Assembly (NCBI RefSeq): GCF_050942215.1
Contig: NZ_CP192056.1
Span: 5,952,001 to 6,016,000 of the forward strand
DNA length: 64,000 bases
Direction of reading: 5' to 3'
Source of the DNA: Sphaerimonospora sp050942215
Lineage (GTDB): Bacteria > Actinomycetota > Actinomycetes > Streptosporangiales > Streptosporangiaceae
Under the pieces are notes generated by a model, which saw only the letters and a list, made by a program, of their open reading frames with translations, was not told the origin of the DNA and did no database searches. Both the position numbers and the translations under genes were made by a program. Positions 16,623 to 24,443 of this stretch are shown piece after piece. Every line of letters begins with the position of its first letter. Positions within the stretch are counted from its first letter, which is position 1.

Positions 16623-17491
16623 GGCGACGCCTCCGCCGGCGCCTCCGGGTTGATCTCCGGGTTGATCTCCCGCTGTGTCTCCGCCGGCAGCTCGGTGAAG
16701 GAGTAGGGCGCCCAGGGGCCGGTGATCTCCACGTCGATCCCCTCTTCGCGGAACGACGCGGGCACGGCGGCGAACTCCTCCTCCCGGCCCTCGTCCACCA
16801 GGTAGGCGCCGTTCAGCACCATCCAGTCGGTCCTGCCGGACAGCCGCGGGTCCTGGGGACGGTGCCGGCGTGCCGCCACCGCCACGGTCTCCAGGGCGGC
16901 GTGCAGCCGCTCGGCGCGTTCCGCCGCCGCCCGCCACAGGTCCTGCCGGCTGCGCAGCGACGCCTTGCGCCGCCGGAGATAGGCGGTGCCCGGGCTGTCC
17001 GCCGTCGCACCCGCCGATCCCGCGGAGGATCCACCGGTCGGCCCGCCGCCGGGTTCCGGCGCCGCCGCATCCGGCTTCGCGTACGCCTTGACGCCCCATT
17101 CCCGCCGTCCCGCGACCCGTGCGAGCACGGCGGCGAAGTCGTCGTGCCGGCGGTCGAGCATGCCGCGGACCTGCTCCTCGCCGCTGTAGACGGTGACCAG
17201 CCGCACCGGCGCGGTCGGTACGGCCTCCGCGAGGGTCTCCACCACATGGTGATGGGCCCGGGCCACCCCCTCGACCCAGTCCAGGTCCTCCAGGTGACGG
17301 CGCAGCGGCTCCTCCCCGAACCGGTCCAGCGGCACCCGGCTGACGTGGGCGAGCAGTCCCCGGTGCCCGATCACCTGGACGGGCGCGCCGAGGACGCCCG
17401 TCAGGCCTTCCCGCCGACCGTCCTCTCCCAGGTCACCGGTGACCGCGTACAGGTACACGCCCTGGCCGATGTGATCGTCCCGCTCACTCAC
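16619..17491 (-). CDS. gvpL: Gas vesicle protein GvpL/GvpF family, second copy
   Basis: 290 residues. GVYLYAVTGDLGEDG opens the GvpF/L fold; APVRLVTVYSGEEQVRGMLD, EWGVKAYAKPDA and the C-terminal DVEITGPWAPYSFTEL are typical. GTG 17491 with GGAG upstream overlaps gvpJ by 8 bases; the open frame further upstream is the shadow of gvpJ. A Gly/Ser/Pro-rich insert (about residues 135-165) lies between the two halves. Accessory/minor shell protein. Confidence 0.88.
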   Translation of the reverse strand: MSERDDHIGQGVYLYAVTGDLGEDGRREGLTGVLGAPVQVIGHRGLLAHVSRVPLDRFGEEPLRRHLEDLDWVEGVARAHHHVVETLAEAVPTAPVRLVTVYSGEEQVRGMLDRRHDDFAAVLARVAGRREWGVKAYAKPDAAAPEPGGGPTGGSSAGSAGATADSPGTAYLRRRKASLRSRQDLWRAAAERAERLHAALETVAVAARRHRPQDPRLSGRTDWMVLNGAYLVDEGREEEFAAVPASFREEGIDVEITGPWAPYSFTELPAETQREINPEINPEAPAEASP

Positions 17492-17942
17492 CGTGCCGCT
17501 CCGTCCCGCGTCCCCGACGTTCACCCGTGATCTCCGGTCCCGCACCTTCCCGGGCCGCCTCCTCCAGGGCCCTTTCTTCCGGGGCCGTGTCTTCTGGAGC
17601 CGTACGTCTCGGCAGGGAGGCGTGCTGCTCGGCGGCGGCGAGACGATCGCGCAGCCGCCGGTTCTCCTCCAGCAGCTCACGGTTCTTCCCGGTGAGCCAG
17701 GGATCGTGCTCCCACCAGTCGATGCCGAGCTCACGTGCCGTGTCCACCGACGCGATCACCAGCCGCAGCTTGATCGTCAGTAGCTCGATGTCCAGCAGGT
17801 TCACCCGGATGTCCCCGGCGATCACGATGCCCCGGTCGAGCACCCGTTCCAGGATGTCGCCCAGGTTGGCCGACTCCCTGGCGGCGGGGGCCGCCGGCAC
17901 GTACGAATCCCGCAGGACCGGGCGAGCACGCGGATCGGTCAT
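17484..17942 (-). CDS. gvpJ: Gas vesicle protein GvpJ
   Basis: 152 residues, GvpA-like core NLGDILERVLDRGIVIAGDI then RVNLLDIELLTIKLRLVIAS, followed by the GvpJ mark LGIDWWEHDPWLTGK, a coiled coil (RELLEENRRLRDRLAAAEQ) and a charged tail. Starts in ATGA overlap with gvpO. In characterised vesicles GvpJ helps form the conical tips. Confidence 0.9.
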   Translation of the reverse strand: MTDPRARPVLRDSYVPAAPAARESANLGDILERVLDRGIVIAGDIRVNLLDIELLTIKLRLVIASVDTARELGIDWWEHDPWLTGKNRELLEENRRLRDRLAAAEQHASLPRRTAPEDTAPEERALEEAAREGAGPEITGERRGRGTERHGE

Positions 17943-18328
17943 CGCGGCAGGCCCTCGACGCAGTCTCCGGTGCCCCGCCGATAGCGCCGTACCCGCCGGT
18001 AGGCCAGCAGGTTCCCCTCGTCGTCCATCTCCGCCTCATAGACGGCGAGGATGTCGCCGGACGACGGGATCCGATGGTCCTCGACCACCTCCACACCGAC
18101 CACCCAGCCGTTCTCGAGCGGCTCCACCAGCGTGACGCCCTCCGGGACCTTCGCGGTCAGGTCGGCGATGTAGCGCGCACCGGCCCGTCCCGCCGTCGCC
18201 GCGTTGAGTGCGCGCTGCCGGGCGCGGGACTGTTCGACCCGCTCGTCGCCCTCCCCCGCTTCGGACACGGCGGTGCGCCCGTACGGCCCGGCCCGGTATT
18301 CGTAGCGCGATCGTCGGCTGGGAGGCAT
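17939..18328 (-). CDS. gvpO: Gas vesicle protein GvpO
   Basis: 129 residues. ADLTAKVPEGVTLVEPLENG, WVVGVEVVEDHRIPSSGDIL and AVYEAEMDDEGNLLAYRRVR are the GvpO domain. The first ~50 residues are charged and variable. In Streptomyces clusters gvpO is the first gene, upstream of gvpA; here it sits between gvpG and gvpJ. Confidence 0.9.
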   Translation of the reverse strand: MPPSRRSRYEYRAGPYGRTAVSEAGEGDERVEQSRARQRALNAATAGRAGARYIADLTAKVPEGVTLVEPLENGWVVGVEVVEDHRIPSSGDILAVYEAEMDDEGNLLAYRRVRRYRRGTGDCVEGLPR

Positions 18329-18335
18329 CGCAGCA

Positions 18336-18569
18336 TCACCCTCTCCGCGGGCCGGTCATCAGGCGGAGCACCTCTTCCACGGCCTGCGCCTCCTCCTCTT
18401 CGGAGATCTCTCCCACGCGCCTGGCCTCCTCGATCGCCTCCAGGCGCCGCCGGACCGCCGCCGGGTCGCGCAGTTCGCGCTCGGCCTGTTCCTGGATCAG
18501 CTCGCCGAGCCGGATCACCGCGTGGACGGGGGCGAGCGGCCAGCCGAACAGCAGGCTGAACAGTCCCAC
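18336..18569 (-). CDS. gvpG: Gas vesicle protein GvpG
   Basis: 77 residues starting at GTG 18569 (GGAGGAGGA upstream): GLFSLLFGWPLAPVHAVIRL and GELIQEQAERELRDPAAVRR, ending with a charged helix. This is the GvpG pattern. The upstream open frame to 18608 is not needed. Confidence 0.88.
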   Translation of the reverse strand: MGLFSLLFGWPLAPVHAVIRLGELIQEQAERELRDPAAVRRRLEAIEEARRVGEISEEEEAQAVEEVLRLMTGPRRG

Positions 18570-18641
18570 CTGTCCTCCTCCTTCACACGCTCGGGTCGTC
18601 TTCCACACCGCATCCCGTGCCGTGTCATCCGAGTCATCCGA

Positions 18642-18716
18642 GCTTTCTCATCTGTGCTTTCTCACCTCTTGGGGCTTTCTCATCCGTGCTTTCTCATCCG
18701 TGCCGTCTCATCCCGT
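18642..18716. repeat. 14-bp tandem repeat between gvpF and gvpG
   Basis: Units GCTTTCTCATCCGT (18674-18687, 18688-18701), GCTTTCTCATCTGT (18642-18655) and diverged copies. It fills most of the only long gap inside the gas vesicle operon. Confidence 0.85.
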
Positions 18717-19646
18717 GGTGACGAAGTCGTACAACGCCATCGGGCCGAGCAGGCGCAGCTCGACGAGGTCGGCCCACTCGTGGCGCAGTTCGTTCAGCGT
18801 GTGCTCGAAGTCGGGGATGCGGTCGGCCTCGACGAGGAACGCGACGTGGGCGGCGTCCCGCTCATGCGTCGGCTCCCGGATGTTGGCGGCCGCCGTACAC
18901 GAGGCGAAGCGATCGACCAGCCACCGGGTGTCGGCCTCGCGTTTCGCCTCGATCGCCTGGGTGATCACCTCGCCGAGCCTGATCCGTTCTGGGCGGGTGG
19001 CGTCCTCCGGCAGGTCGCGGATCCGGTCACGCAGCCGCCTGGCCTCGGGGATCTCGGCCAGCACCATCATCAGGATCGGGCGTTCGGCGTAACGGGCCTT
19101 CACGACGTACTGCACTCGGCCCTCGATCTGCTTCAGGGCGGTGGCGAACCGGTCGTGGTGCGGGGTGAGCAGTTCCTCGACGACCGCGTCCGGCGTGGTC
19201 AGCACGGCGCCGAACCGAAGCGGCAGCACGGGCACCTCGACGGCGGCGGCGTCGAGGAGCTCTTCGTGAGCCACGAGATCCCGCGCCCGCCCCAGTGGCC
19301 GTTTCACGTCGACGTCGCTGATCAGCGCGGCGATCTCGCCGTGCCGTACGATCTTGATCTGGTTGGGCGGGTCGCCGACGCCGACGGCGTCCGGGCTGGT
19401 CTCGACGTCGGCCGGCACGATGCCGTAGACATAGCACGCCATGTCGCGCTGAACGACCCCGCTCCGGTCGGCCGTCCTGCCAGTGGTCTTTTCTGTGGGC
19501 TCTTCTGTTGTCTTGTCCGCGGTCCTGCCGGCCGTCCGGCCGTCCGCTCTGGCGGTGGTTCCGGACGCGGCGGCTCGGGACGTGGCCCGCGGCGCGGCCT
19601 GCGACGACGCCCGGCCACCGCCGGACATCCCGGTGTGGCCCGGCAT
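18708..19646 (-). CDS. gvpF: Gas vesicle protein GvpF with long N-terminal extension
   Basis: 312 residues. The GvpF/L domain begins at MACYVYGIVPADV (residue 69): VGDPPNQIKIVRHGEIAALI, VLPLRFGAVLTTPDAVVEEL, VQYVVKARYAERPIL and the C-terminal LRLLGPMALYDFV. ATG 19646 with GGAGGGG upstream is the only well-supported start, and it adds ~68 Thr/Arg/Ala-rich residues not found in typical GvpF; internal ATG 19442 lacks a ribosome site. GvpF contacts GvpA and seeds assembly in other systems. Confidence 0.9.
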   Translation of the reverse strand: MPGHTGMSGGGRASSQAAPRATSRAAASGTTARADGRTAGRTADKTTEEPTEKTTGRTADRSGVVQRDMACYVYGIVPADVETSPDAVGVGDPPNQIKIVRHGEIAALISDVDVKRPLGRARDLVAHEELLDAAAVEVPVLPLRFGAVLTTPDAVVEELLTPHHDRFATALKQIEGRVQYVVKARYAERPILMMVLAEIPEARRLRDRIRDLPEDATRPERIRLGEVITQAIEAKREADTRWLVDRFASCTAAANIREPTHERDAAHVAFLVEADRIPDFEHTLNELRHEWADLVELRLLGPMALYDFVTTG

Positions 19647-19647
19647 C

Positions 19648-20061
19648 TCAGCTCCCCTCCCGTCGGCGGCGCGGACGAGACGCCGGTTCGTTCTGCTCCG
19701 TGTACCCGGAGACGAAGTCCTGCAGTTTCTCCCCGGCCGCCTCCAGCACGCCCTTGGCCACGCCCTTCGACTTGCCCCGCGCCACCCCCTCGGTCATGCC
19801 GCTCAGGAACTCCGGCAGCGTGTCCTGGGTCTTGGAGAGGTCCAGCCGATTCACGGCCTCGGCGAACCGGAGGTAGGTGTCCACGCTCGCGATGACGATG
19901 CGCGCGTCGATGGTCAAGATCTCGATGCCGACGAGTGAAACCCGGACGTAGGCATCGATGACAAGGCCCTTGTCCAGGATCGTGTCGATGACGTCCGCCA
20001 GGCCGGATCCGGATGGGCGGCCGGGTAGGCCGCCGCCTCCGGACGGAACGGCTACGGTCAT
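19648..20061 (-). CDS. gvpA: Gas vesicle major structural protein GvpA
   Basis: 137 residues. GLADVIDTILDKGLVIDAYV then RVSLVGIEILTIDARIVIAS and VDTYLRFAEAVNRLDL form the conserved GvpA shell core; the ~60-residue basic/Gly-Lys tail resembles actinobacterial GvpA. ATG 20061 overlaps the stop of the GvpZ-like gene. It would build the ribs of the gas-filled shell. Confidence 0.93.
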   Translation of the reverse strand: MTVAVPSGGGGLPGRPSGSGLADVIDTILDKGLVIDAYVRVSLVGIEILTIDARIVIASVDTYLRFAEAVNRLDLSKTQDTLPEFLSGMTEGVARGKSKGVAKGVLEAAGEKLQDFVSGYTEQNEPASRPRRRREGS

Positions 20062-21236
20062 GCGTTCCTCCCCTTCGATGTGCGTGTCTCCGCCATCGGC
20101 GGCCGGCCGCGCCGTACGGGCCGTTCCATGGGCTCACGACCCCGGCGCGATCTCTCGAACGGGACGGAGGCGTACTCTCCGGTTTCGCGCTCGTCCGCCG
20201 CCTCCTCCGCCTCGGGTTCCTCTGGCCTGTCGACGAGCTCAGCCTCAGGTTCGGGCTCGACGGGGAACTCGTGCTCCTCTTCTTCGCGCTCTTCGCGCAG
20301 GGCGGTCTCCTGGTCCTTGACGACGTTGCCGTCGCGGATCTCGCCCCGCCAGCCCTCGATCTCGTCGGGGTGCAGCAGGACCTGCGTCATGACATGCCGC
20401 CGGAAGTGCTTGAGCTCCAGCCGGGCCCGGCGGCCCTGCGCACGCCACAGATTCCCCATGCCCTCGAACATCCCCTGGGGGTGGTACTCCAGGACCAGCA
20501 GGACACGGGTCAGGCGGGGCGCGATCTCGTGGAAGGTCACCGCGCCGTCCACGTACCCCTTCGCCCCCTTGGAACGCCAGATGATGTGGCTGTCGGGGAC
20601 CTGCTCGACGATCGTGGACTCCCAGGTGCGGTGCGACCACCAGATCTGGGCCTTCCAGGCCAGCTTCTCGTCGGACTTCTGCTCGACCGACTCGACCTTC
20701 TTCATGAAGGACGGAAAGTCCCCGAAGCGCGTCCACTGGTTGTAGACCACCGGCAGCGGGGCCCCGATGTCGAGTGTCTCGACGATGTTCGTGACCTTCA
20801 GCTTCTTGCCCTTGCCGCCCTTGCCCTTCTTGCCCCCGCCGAAGATGCCCTTGATCTTCTCCTTGGCGTACGCTCCGAGCGCCGCCCGGATGGGATGGCT
20901 GCCGCCGTCGCCGCCGCCGTCCCCGGTGAGCGCCTGGGCCACCGAGGCGAGCAGCCCCGTCCCACGCCCCGTCAGCGCGCCGAGCAGGCCCGACTCGCCG
21001 TGCTCGACGTAGTCGGTCAGCCGGCCGGCCATACCGTCGACCTTGTCGGTGATCGACGAGAGCGCACGCTCCACCATCGCCGTCGCCAGGTTCCGCACCT
21101 CCCGGCCGAGCCTGCTGGTCGGCATCTCGGGAACCGCCGTCCGCACAGCTCCCGTCTGCCCGGCTCGCGTCTTCAGCGTCCCCGGCTTCAGTGCCCCCGT
21201 CGCCCGGGCGGTCGTCTCTCTCAACTGCTCGGTCAT
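20058..21236 (-). CDS. SRPBCC-domain gas vesicle cluster protein (GvpZ-like)
   Basis: 392 residues. N-terminal half: low-complexity plus helical part (VRNLATAMVERALSSITDKV). Middle: a polyketide-cyclase/SRPBCC fold starting VTNIVETLDIGAPLPVVYNQ with WTRFGDFPSFMKKVESVEQ, IWWSHRTWESTIVEQVPDSH and VTFHEIAPRLTRVLLVLEYH. C-terminal tail is Glu/Arg rich. Such cyclase-like proteins occur in actinobacterial gvp clusters (GvpZ of Streptomyces). ATG 21236 with GGAGG is preferred; GTG 21245 overlapping the previous stop is possible. Role in vesicle formation unproven. Confidence 0.8.
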   Translation of the reverse strand: MTEQLRETTARATGALKPGTLKTRAGQTGAVRTAVPEMPTSRLGREVRNLATAMVERALSSITDKVDGMAGRLTDYVEHGESGLLGALTGRGTGLLASVAQALTGDGGGDGGSHPIRAALGAYAKEKIKGIFGGGKKGKGGKGKKLKVTNIVETLDIGAPLPVVYNQWTRFGDFPSFMKKVESVEQKSDEKLAWKAQIWWSHRTWESTIVEQVPDSHIIWRSKGAKGYVDGAVTFHEIAPRLTRVLLVLEYHPQGMFEGMGNLWRAQGRRARLELKHFRRHVMTQVLLHPDEIEGWRGEIRDGNVVKDQETALREEREEEEHEFPVEPEPEAELVDRPEEPEAEEAADERETGEYASVPFERSRRGREPMERPVRRGRPPMAETRTSKGRNA

Positions 21237-21241
21237 CGGCC

Positions 21242-21751
21242 TCACCTCCGTCGGAAGACCGGCCGCTGCGGACGCTGGACGCGCGGCCTGGGCCGTTGCT
21301 CGGCTGCGATCTCCTCGGGCTCCTCTTCTTCGTACGGCTCCTCCTCGAAGCCCTCCTCCTCCGCCTCCGCATGGCCCTCTTCCGCCTCGGGCTCCGCGGT
21401 CCCCGGAGCGGGCCGCCCCGCCGTGGGGGCCTTGGGATGACGGAGGGCCTCGGCGCGCTCGTGCAGCCTGTCGCTCAGCGCGTCGATCTGCTTGCTGGTC
21501 GCGGCCATCACGGCCGCCTTGCCGACGTCCAGCAGGTCGCCGCGCACCCGTTCAGTGATCTTGCCCAGCTCGGGAGAGGCACCGCCGAGGGCCTTGACGC
21601 CCTGTTGCAGGAGGCCGCCCGCTGTCCCCTCACCCCGCAGCCGGTTCGCCACAATGATCAGAGCCAGCACGCCCATCAGGCCCAGTTTGCGGCGCCGCCC
21701 GAGGTAGTAGCCGGCGAGGATGGCCAGGGCCACCTTCAATCCTTCTTTCAT
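21242..21751 (-). CDS. Membrane-anchored gas vesicle cluster protein (GvpY/GvpT-like)
   Basis: 169 residues; two short hydrophobic stretches (KVALAILAGYYLG and LGLMGVLALIIVA), an amphipathic middle helix (ITERVRGDLLDVGKAAVMAA) and a long Glu-rich C-terminal half. The same kind of protein accompanies gvpZ-like genes in actinobacterial clusters. ATG 21751 has GGAGGGG upstream. First gene of the operon here, so it defines the transcription start of the gas vesicle cluster. Confidence 0.7.
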   Translation of the reverse strand: MKEGLKVALAILAGYYLGRRRKLGLMGVLALIIVANRLRGEGTAGGLLQQGVKALGGASPELGKITERVRGDLLDVGKAAVMAATSKQIDALSDRLHERAEALRHPKAPTAGRPAPGTAEPEAEEGHAEAEEEGFEEEPYEEEEPEEIAAEQRPRPRVQRPQRPVFRRR

Positions 21752-21815
21752 GATCGCCCCTCCTCGTGGCATCGCCGGGGGCCTGCCGTACGGTGATCCC
21801 GGACAAACCGGATGC

Positions 21816-21840
21816 ATGCCCTGAGAGTGGGACCAGAAAC
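21816..21840 (-). promoter_or_regulatory. Possible stress-sigma promoter of the gas vesicle operon
   Basis: Minus strand GTTTC (21840-21836), 14 bases, GGGCAT (21821-21816), close to the actinobacterial SigB-type pattern GTTT-N14-16-GGGTAY, 65 bases before the first gvp start. One mismatch in the -10. Confidence 0.35.
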
Positions 21841-21930
21841 GCAAATCTGTACATAACGGACCGCCCGCCGACCAAGTCGTGTTTCGCGCGGTCAGGCGGC
21901 GATCAGGGAATCAGGCGTGGGCCGTACGGC

Positions 21931-22299
21931 TCAGCCGGCCGGCTCCGACAGAAGATCGGCGAGTACGGCGGCATTGCTGTGCGCCACGTCCTTCGTCGCG
22001 GTCAGCAGCGTCAGCCGGCCCTCTTCGCACAGCCCGCGTAGCCGATCGAAGGCGGCCCGCCGGGCGGGGTCGGCCAGCTCGTCGAGGTAGCGGTGCCGGA
22101 ACTCCTCGAACCGCTCGGGCATGTGGCCGTACCACTTGCGCAGCTCGGACGACGGCGCGACGTCCTTGAGCCACTCGTCCAGGTGCGCGGCCTCCTTGCG
22201 CAGGCCCCGCGGCCAGATGCGGTCGACGAGCACCCGCACCCCGTCCCCGGACTCCGGGGCATCGTAAACGCGGCGCACCACGACGGACGACGACGGCAT
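21931..22299 (-). CDS. DUF488 family protein
   Basis: 122 residues with the family pattern RRVYDAPESGDGVRVLVDRI, WPRGLRKEAAHLDEWLKDVA, SSELRKWYGHMPERFEEFRH and LTLLTATKDVAHSNAAVLAD. DUF488 proteins are small, soluble, of unknown function. ATG 22299 is preferred; GTG 22308 is possible. Located upstream of, and on the same strand as, the gvp operon. Confidence 0.88.
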   Translation of the reverse strand: MPSSSVVVRRVYDAPESGDGVRVLVDRIWPRGLRKEAAHLDEWLKDVAPSSELRKWYGHMPERFEEFRHRYLDELADPARRAAFDRLRGLCEEGRLTLLTATKDVAHSNAAVLADLLSEPAG

Positions 22300-22344
22300 C
22301 TGCCCCACCCCCTGCTCAGGATATGCCGATACCCGCCGCCGGGC

Positions 22345-23211
22345 TCACCGTACGAGCGACGCGACAGACAGAATCGCCTCATAGTCCCGCGGATTGTGCG
22401 TGGTGGCCAGCAGGCTCCCGACGGCCGCTGCGGCGATGAGTGCGACGGCCACCTGGCGCCTGGTGAGCCGGCCGCTTTCCCTGCTGCGCGCGGCGAGTCG
22501 CAGGCCGACCATCGAGGTTCTGAGCAGGACCCCCATGACCACGCTGAGCAGGATGGGCGCCACCGCGGCCGGCAGCGGGGTGAAGCCCGCGCACAGGACG
22601 CCCACGGCCGGGCTGACGCAGGCCACGAACAGCCACGGCGCGAGGCGCTGCCGGGCCACGCCCAGCAGCGCGGCCAGCGCCAGTCCCTCGCTCGCCGAAT
22701 GGACGACCAGGGCGATGACGACCACCGCTGACGTGGTCAGCGCCGGCGACGCCCCCTCGATCCCGCGTCGCAGGGTGAACGCCGCCGCGGTTCCCAGGGC
22801 GCCGAACACCGCGGCGTCGACGGCCACCCGGACCCGGCGGTGCCGGCCGGGAGCGTGCAGACCGCCGAGCCGGGTGGCCGGGTGGCCGGGCGTCCGGTCG
22901 CCTCCCCCTCGGGTGAAATATGTGGTGACGAGGAATCCCGACGCGGCGGCGAGCCCGAGCCACCACAGCGGGGTGCCGGCGTGGAACGCCGCGAGCCACG
23001 CGCTGGGCAGCAGGTCGACCACGGCCGTGACCAGCATCACCGCCGACGCAGCCGCCAGCCACACGGCGATGCGCCGCGAGTTGCGCCTGGCCGGCCACGC
23101 CCCCACCATGGTGGCGGCGCAGACGAGCAGCACGGCCGCCCACGCCTCCCGATCGGCGGCCTTTCCTTCCAGCACCGGCCCCACGGCCCGTACCCAATCC
23201 GAAATCGGCAT
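22345..23211 (-). CDS. ZIP-like polytopic membrane protein
   Basis: 288 residues, about eight hydrophobic segments. VVDLLPSAWLAAFHAG and IALVVHSASEGLALAALLGV resemble the metal-binding helices of ZIP transporters (HNxxEG type), here HSASEG. Likely a divalent metal transporter or a relative that lost transport. ATG 23211 with AAGG upstream. Substrate not predictable. Confidence 0.65.
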   Translation of the reverse strand: MPISDWVRAVGPVLEGKAADREAWAAVLLVCAATMVGAWPARRNSRRIAVWLAAASAVMLVTAVVDLLPSAWLAAFHAGTPLWWLGLAAASGFLVTTYFTRGGGDRTPGHPATRLGGLHAPGRHRRVRVAVDAAVFGALGTAAAFTLRRGIEGASPALTTSAVVVIALVVHSASEGLALAALLGVARQRLAPWLFVACVSPAVGVLCAGFTPLPAAVAPILLSVVMGVLLRTSMVGLRLAARSRESGRLTRRQVAVALIAAAAVGSLLATTHNPRDYEAILSVASLVR

Positions 23212-23255
23212 CGGTGAGACCTTCTGTCGTCGCTTTCCGACAGGGACTGAGGGGC

Positions 23256-23867
23256 TCAGCCCTCTGGAAGCGCGGCGTCCCGTGACCCCGCGGACTGCAT
23301 GGCCCCCGTTTCGCACCCGTCCGGGTCCTGGAGGCCGTCGAGCAGGTTGTGCAGCCGGTTGAGCTGGCCGTCCAGGCTCTCCTTCAGCTGGCTGCCGAAA
23401 CCGGCGACGAAAGCGTGCAGGCTCTCGATCCGGCGTTCCAGGGTCGCGTCACGACAGTCTCTGATCTCCTCCCGGAGGGAGGCGGCCCGCTCCCGGGCGT
23501 CCGCGAGGATCGCCTGCGCCTCCTGATGGGCCATCGTGATCGTCCGATCGGCCGCCTCCTGGACGATTTCCACGATGCGCACCGCGTTCTCCCCCGAGAG
23601 CGGTGGTTCCTGCTGCGACCGGGCCGTCCTGAGCTCCTCGTTCTCCCGCAGCAGCCGGGTCAGCGTGATCTCCACCAGGCCGAGGAACCTGTCCACCTCC
23701 GCCAGGTCGTACCCCTCGCGCAGCCTGACGACGGTGAACACCTGGTTGCGTACGGCGGCCGGGCTCAGGAATCCCGCCACCGCGTAGGAGTCGGGGCGGG
23801 GGCGTAGGGACGGCTCGCTCTCCGCCACGCCCGTCGAGCCGTACCCCTGCCCATGTCCCTGGCCCAT
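23256..23867 (-). CDS. DivIVA-domain coiled-coil protein
   Basis: 203 residues. After a Gly/Gln-rich start, LSPAAVRNQVFTVVRLREGY and DLAEVDRFLGLVEITLTRLL match the DivIVA N-terminal lipid-binding domain, followed by coiled coil (EIVQEAADRTITMAHQEAQA, ERIESLHAFVAGFGSQL). DivIVA-like proteins mark poles and septa in actinobacteria. The true start is uncertain; GTG 23876 is also possible. Confidence 0.75.
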   Translation of the reverse strand: MGQGHGQGYGSTGVAESEPSLRPRPDSYAVAGFLSPAAVRNQVFTVVRLREGYDLAEVDRFLGLVEITLTRLLRENEELRTARSQQEPPLSGENAVRIVEIVQEAADRTITMAHQEAQAILADARERAASLREEIRDCRDATLERRIESLHAFVAGFGSQLKESLDGQLNRLHNLLDGLQDPDGCETGAMQSAGSRDAALPEG

Positions 23868-24015
23868 GCGCCTCACCGACCTTCCCCCGGCAGCCGTGCC
23901 CCGTGGACTACTCGTTACCTTCAGTAGTTGTCCAATTACCGGAGGCGTACACATGTGATCGACAGCCGAGGGATTCTTTGCCTTTCTCAGAGTCGGGTGA
24001 GGCTCACCAGCGGGT

Positions 24016-24408
24016 TCAGTCGTCGTCCCATTCGCTCTCGAATTTCACGATCTTTCCGGTCTTTCGGGAGACATAGACCTCGTACTCCCACTGTCCCTTG
24101 CGGAGTTCGACCTTCCAGGTGCGGTGACCGTGCTCCCGCTCGCGCTCGACCTCGGTGACCCGGGCTCCGGGGACGCGCTTCTTGGCGATCTCGACGGCCC
24201 TCTCCCAAGAGACGTCGTCGGCGGTGGAGGCCGCCGAACCGGTCGAGGCGCTCGACGCGGCCGAAACGGCCGAAACGGCCGAGGTGGTCGAAGTGGAGGC
24301 GGCGCCCGCTGTCGCGGTCCCGGCGCCGGCCAGCACCGCGATGCCCACGAGGCCGGCGATGCCCGCGAGCGCGATTCCCGTCGTCTTTCCGACAGCTCGA
24401 TTTCTCAT
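24016..24408 (-). CDS. Secreted PepSY-domain protein
   Basis: 130 residues: signal peptide to about residue 36, Ser/Ala/Thr-rich spacer, then one PepSY domain (VSWERAVEIAKKRVPGARVT, TWKVELRKGQWEYEVYVSRK, TGKIVKFESEWDDD). PepSY domains are often found with peptidases or sensor kinases. It lies 35 bases downstream of the histidine kinase gene, forming a kinase-regulator-PepSY operon. Confidence 0.85.
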   Translation of the reverse strand: MRNRAVGKTTGIALAGIAGLVGIAVLAGAGTATAGAASTSTTSAVSAVSAASSASTGSAASTADDVSWERAVEIAKKRVPGARVTEVEREREHGHRTWKVELRKGQWEYEVYVSRKTGKIVKFESEWDDD

Positions 24409-24443
24409 GCCATCAGGATCGCGCCGGCCGGGCTAACGCCGCG

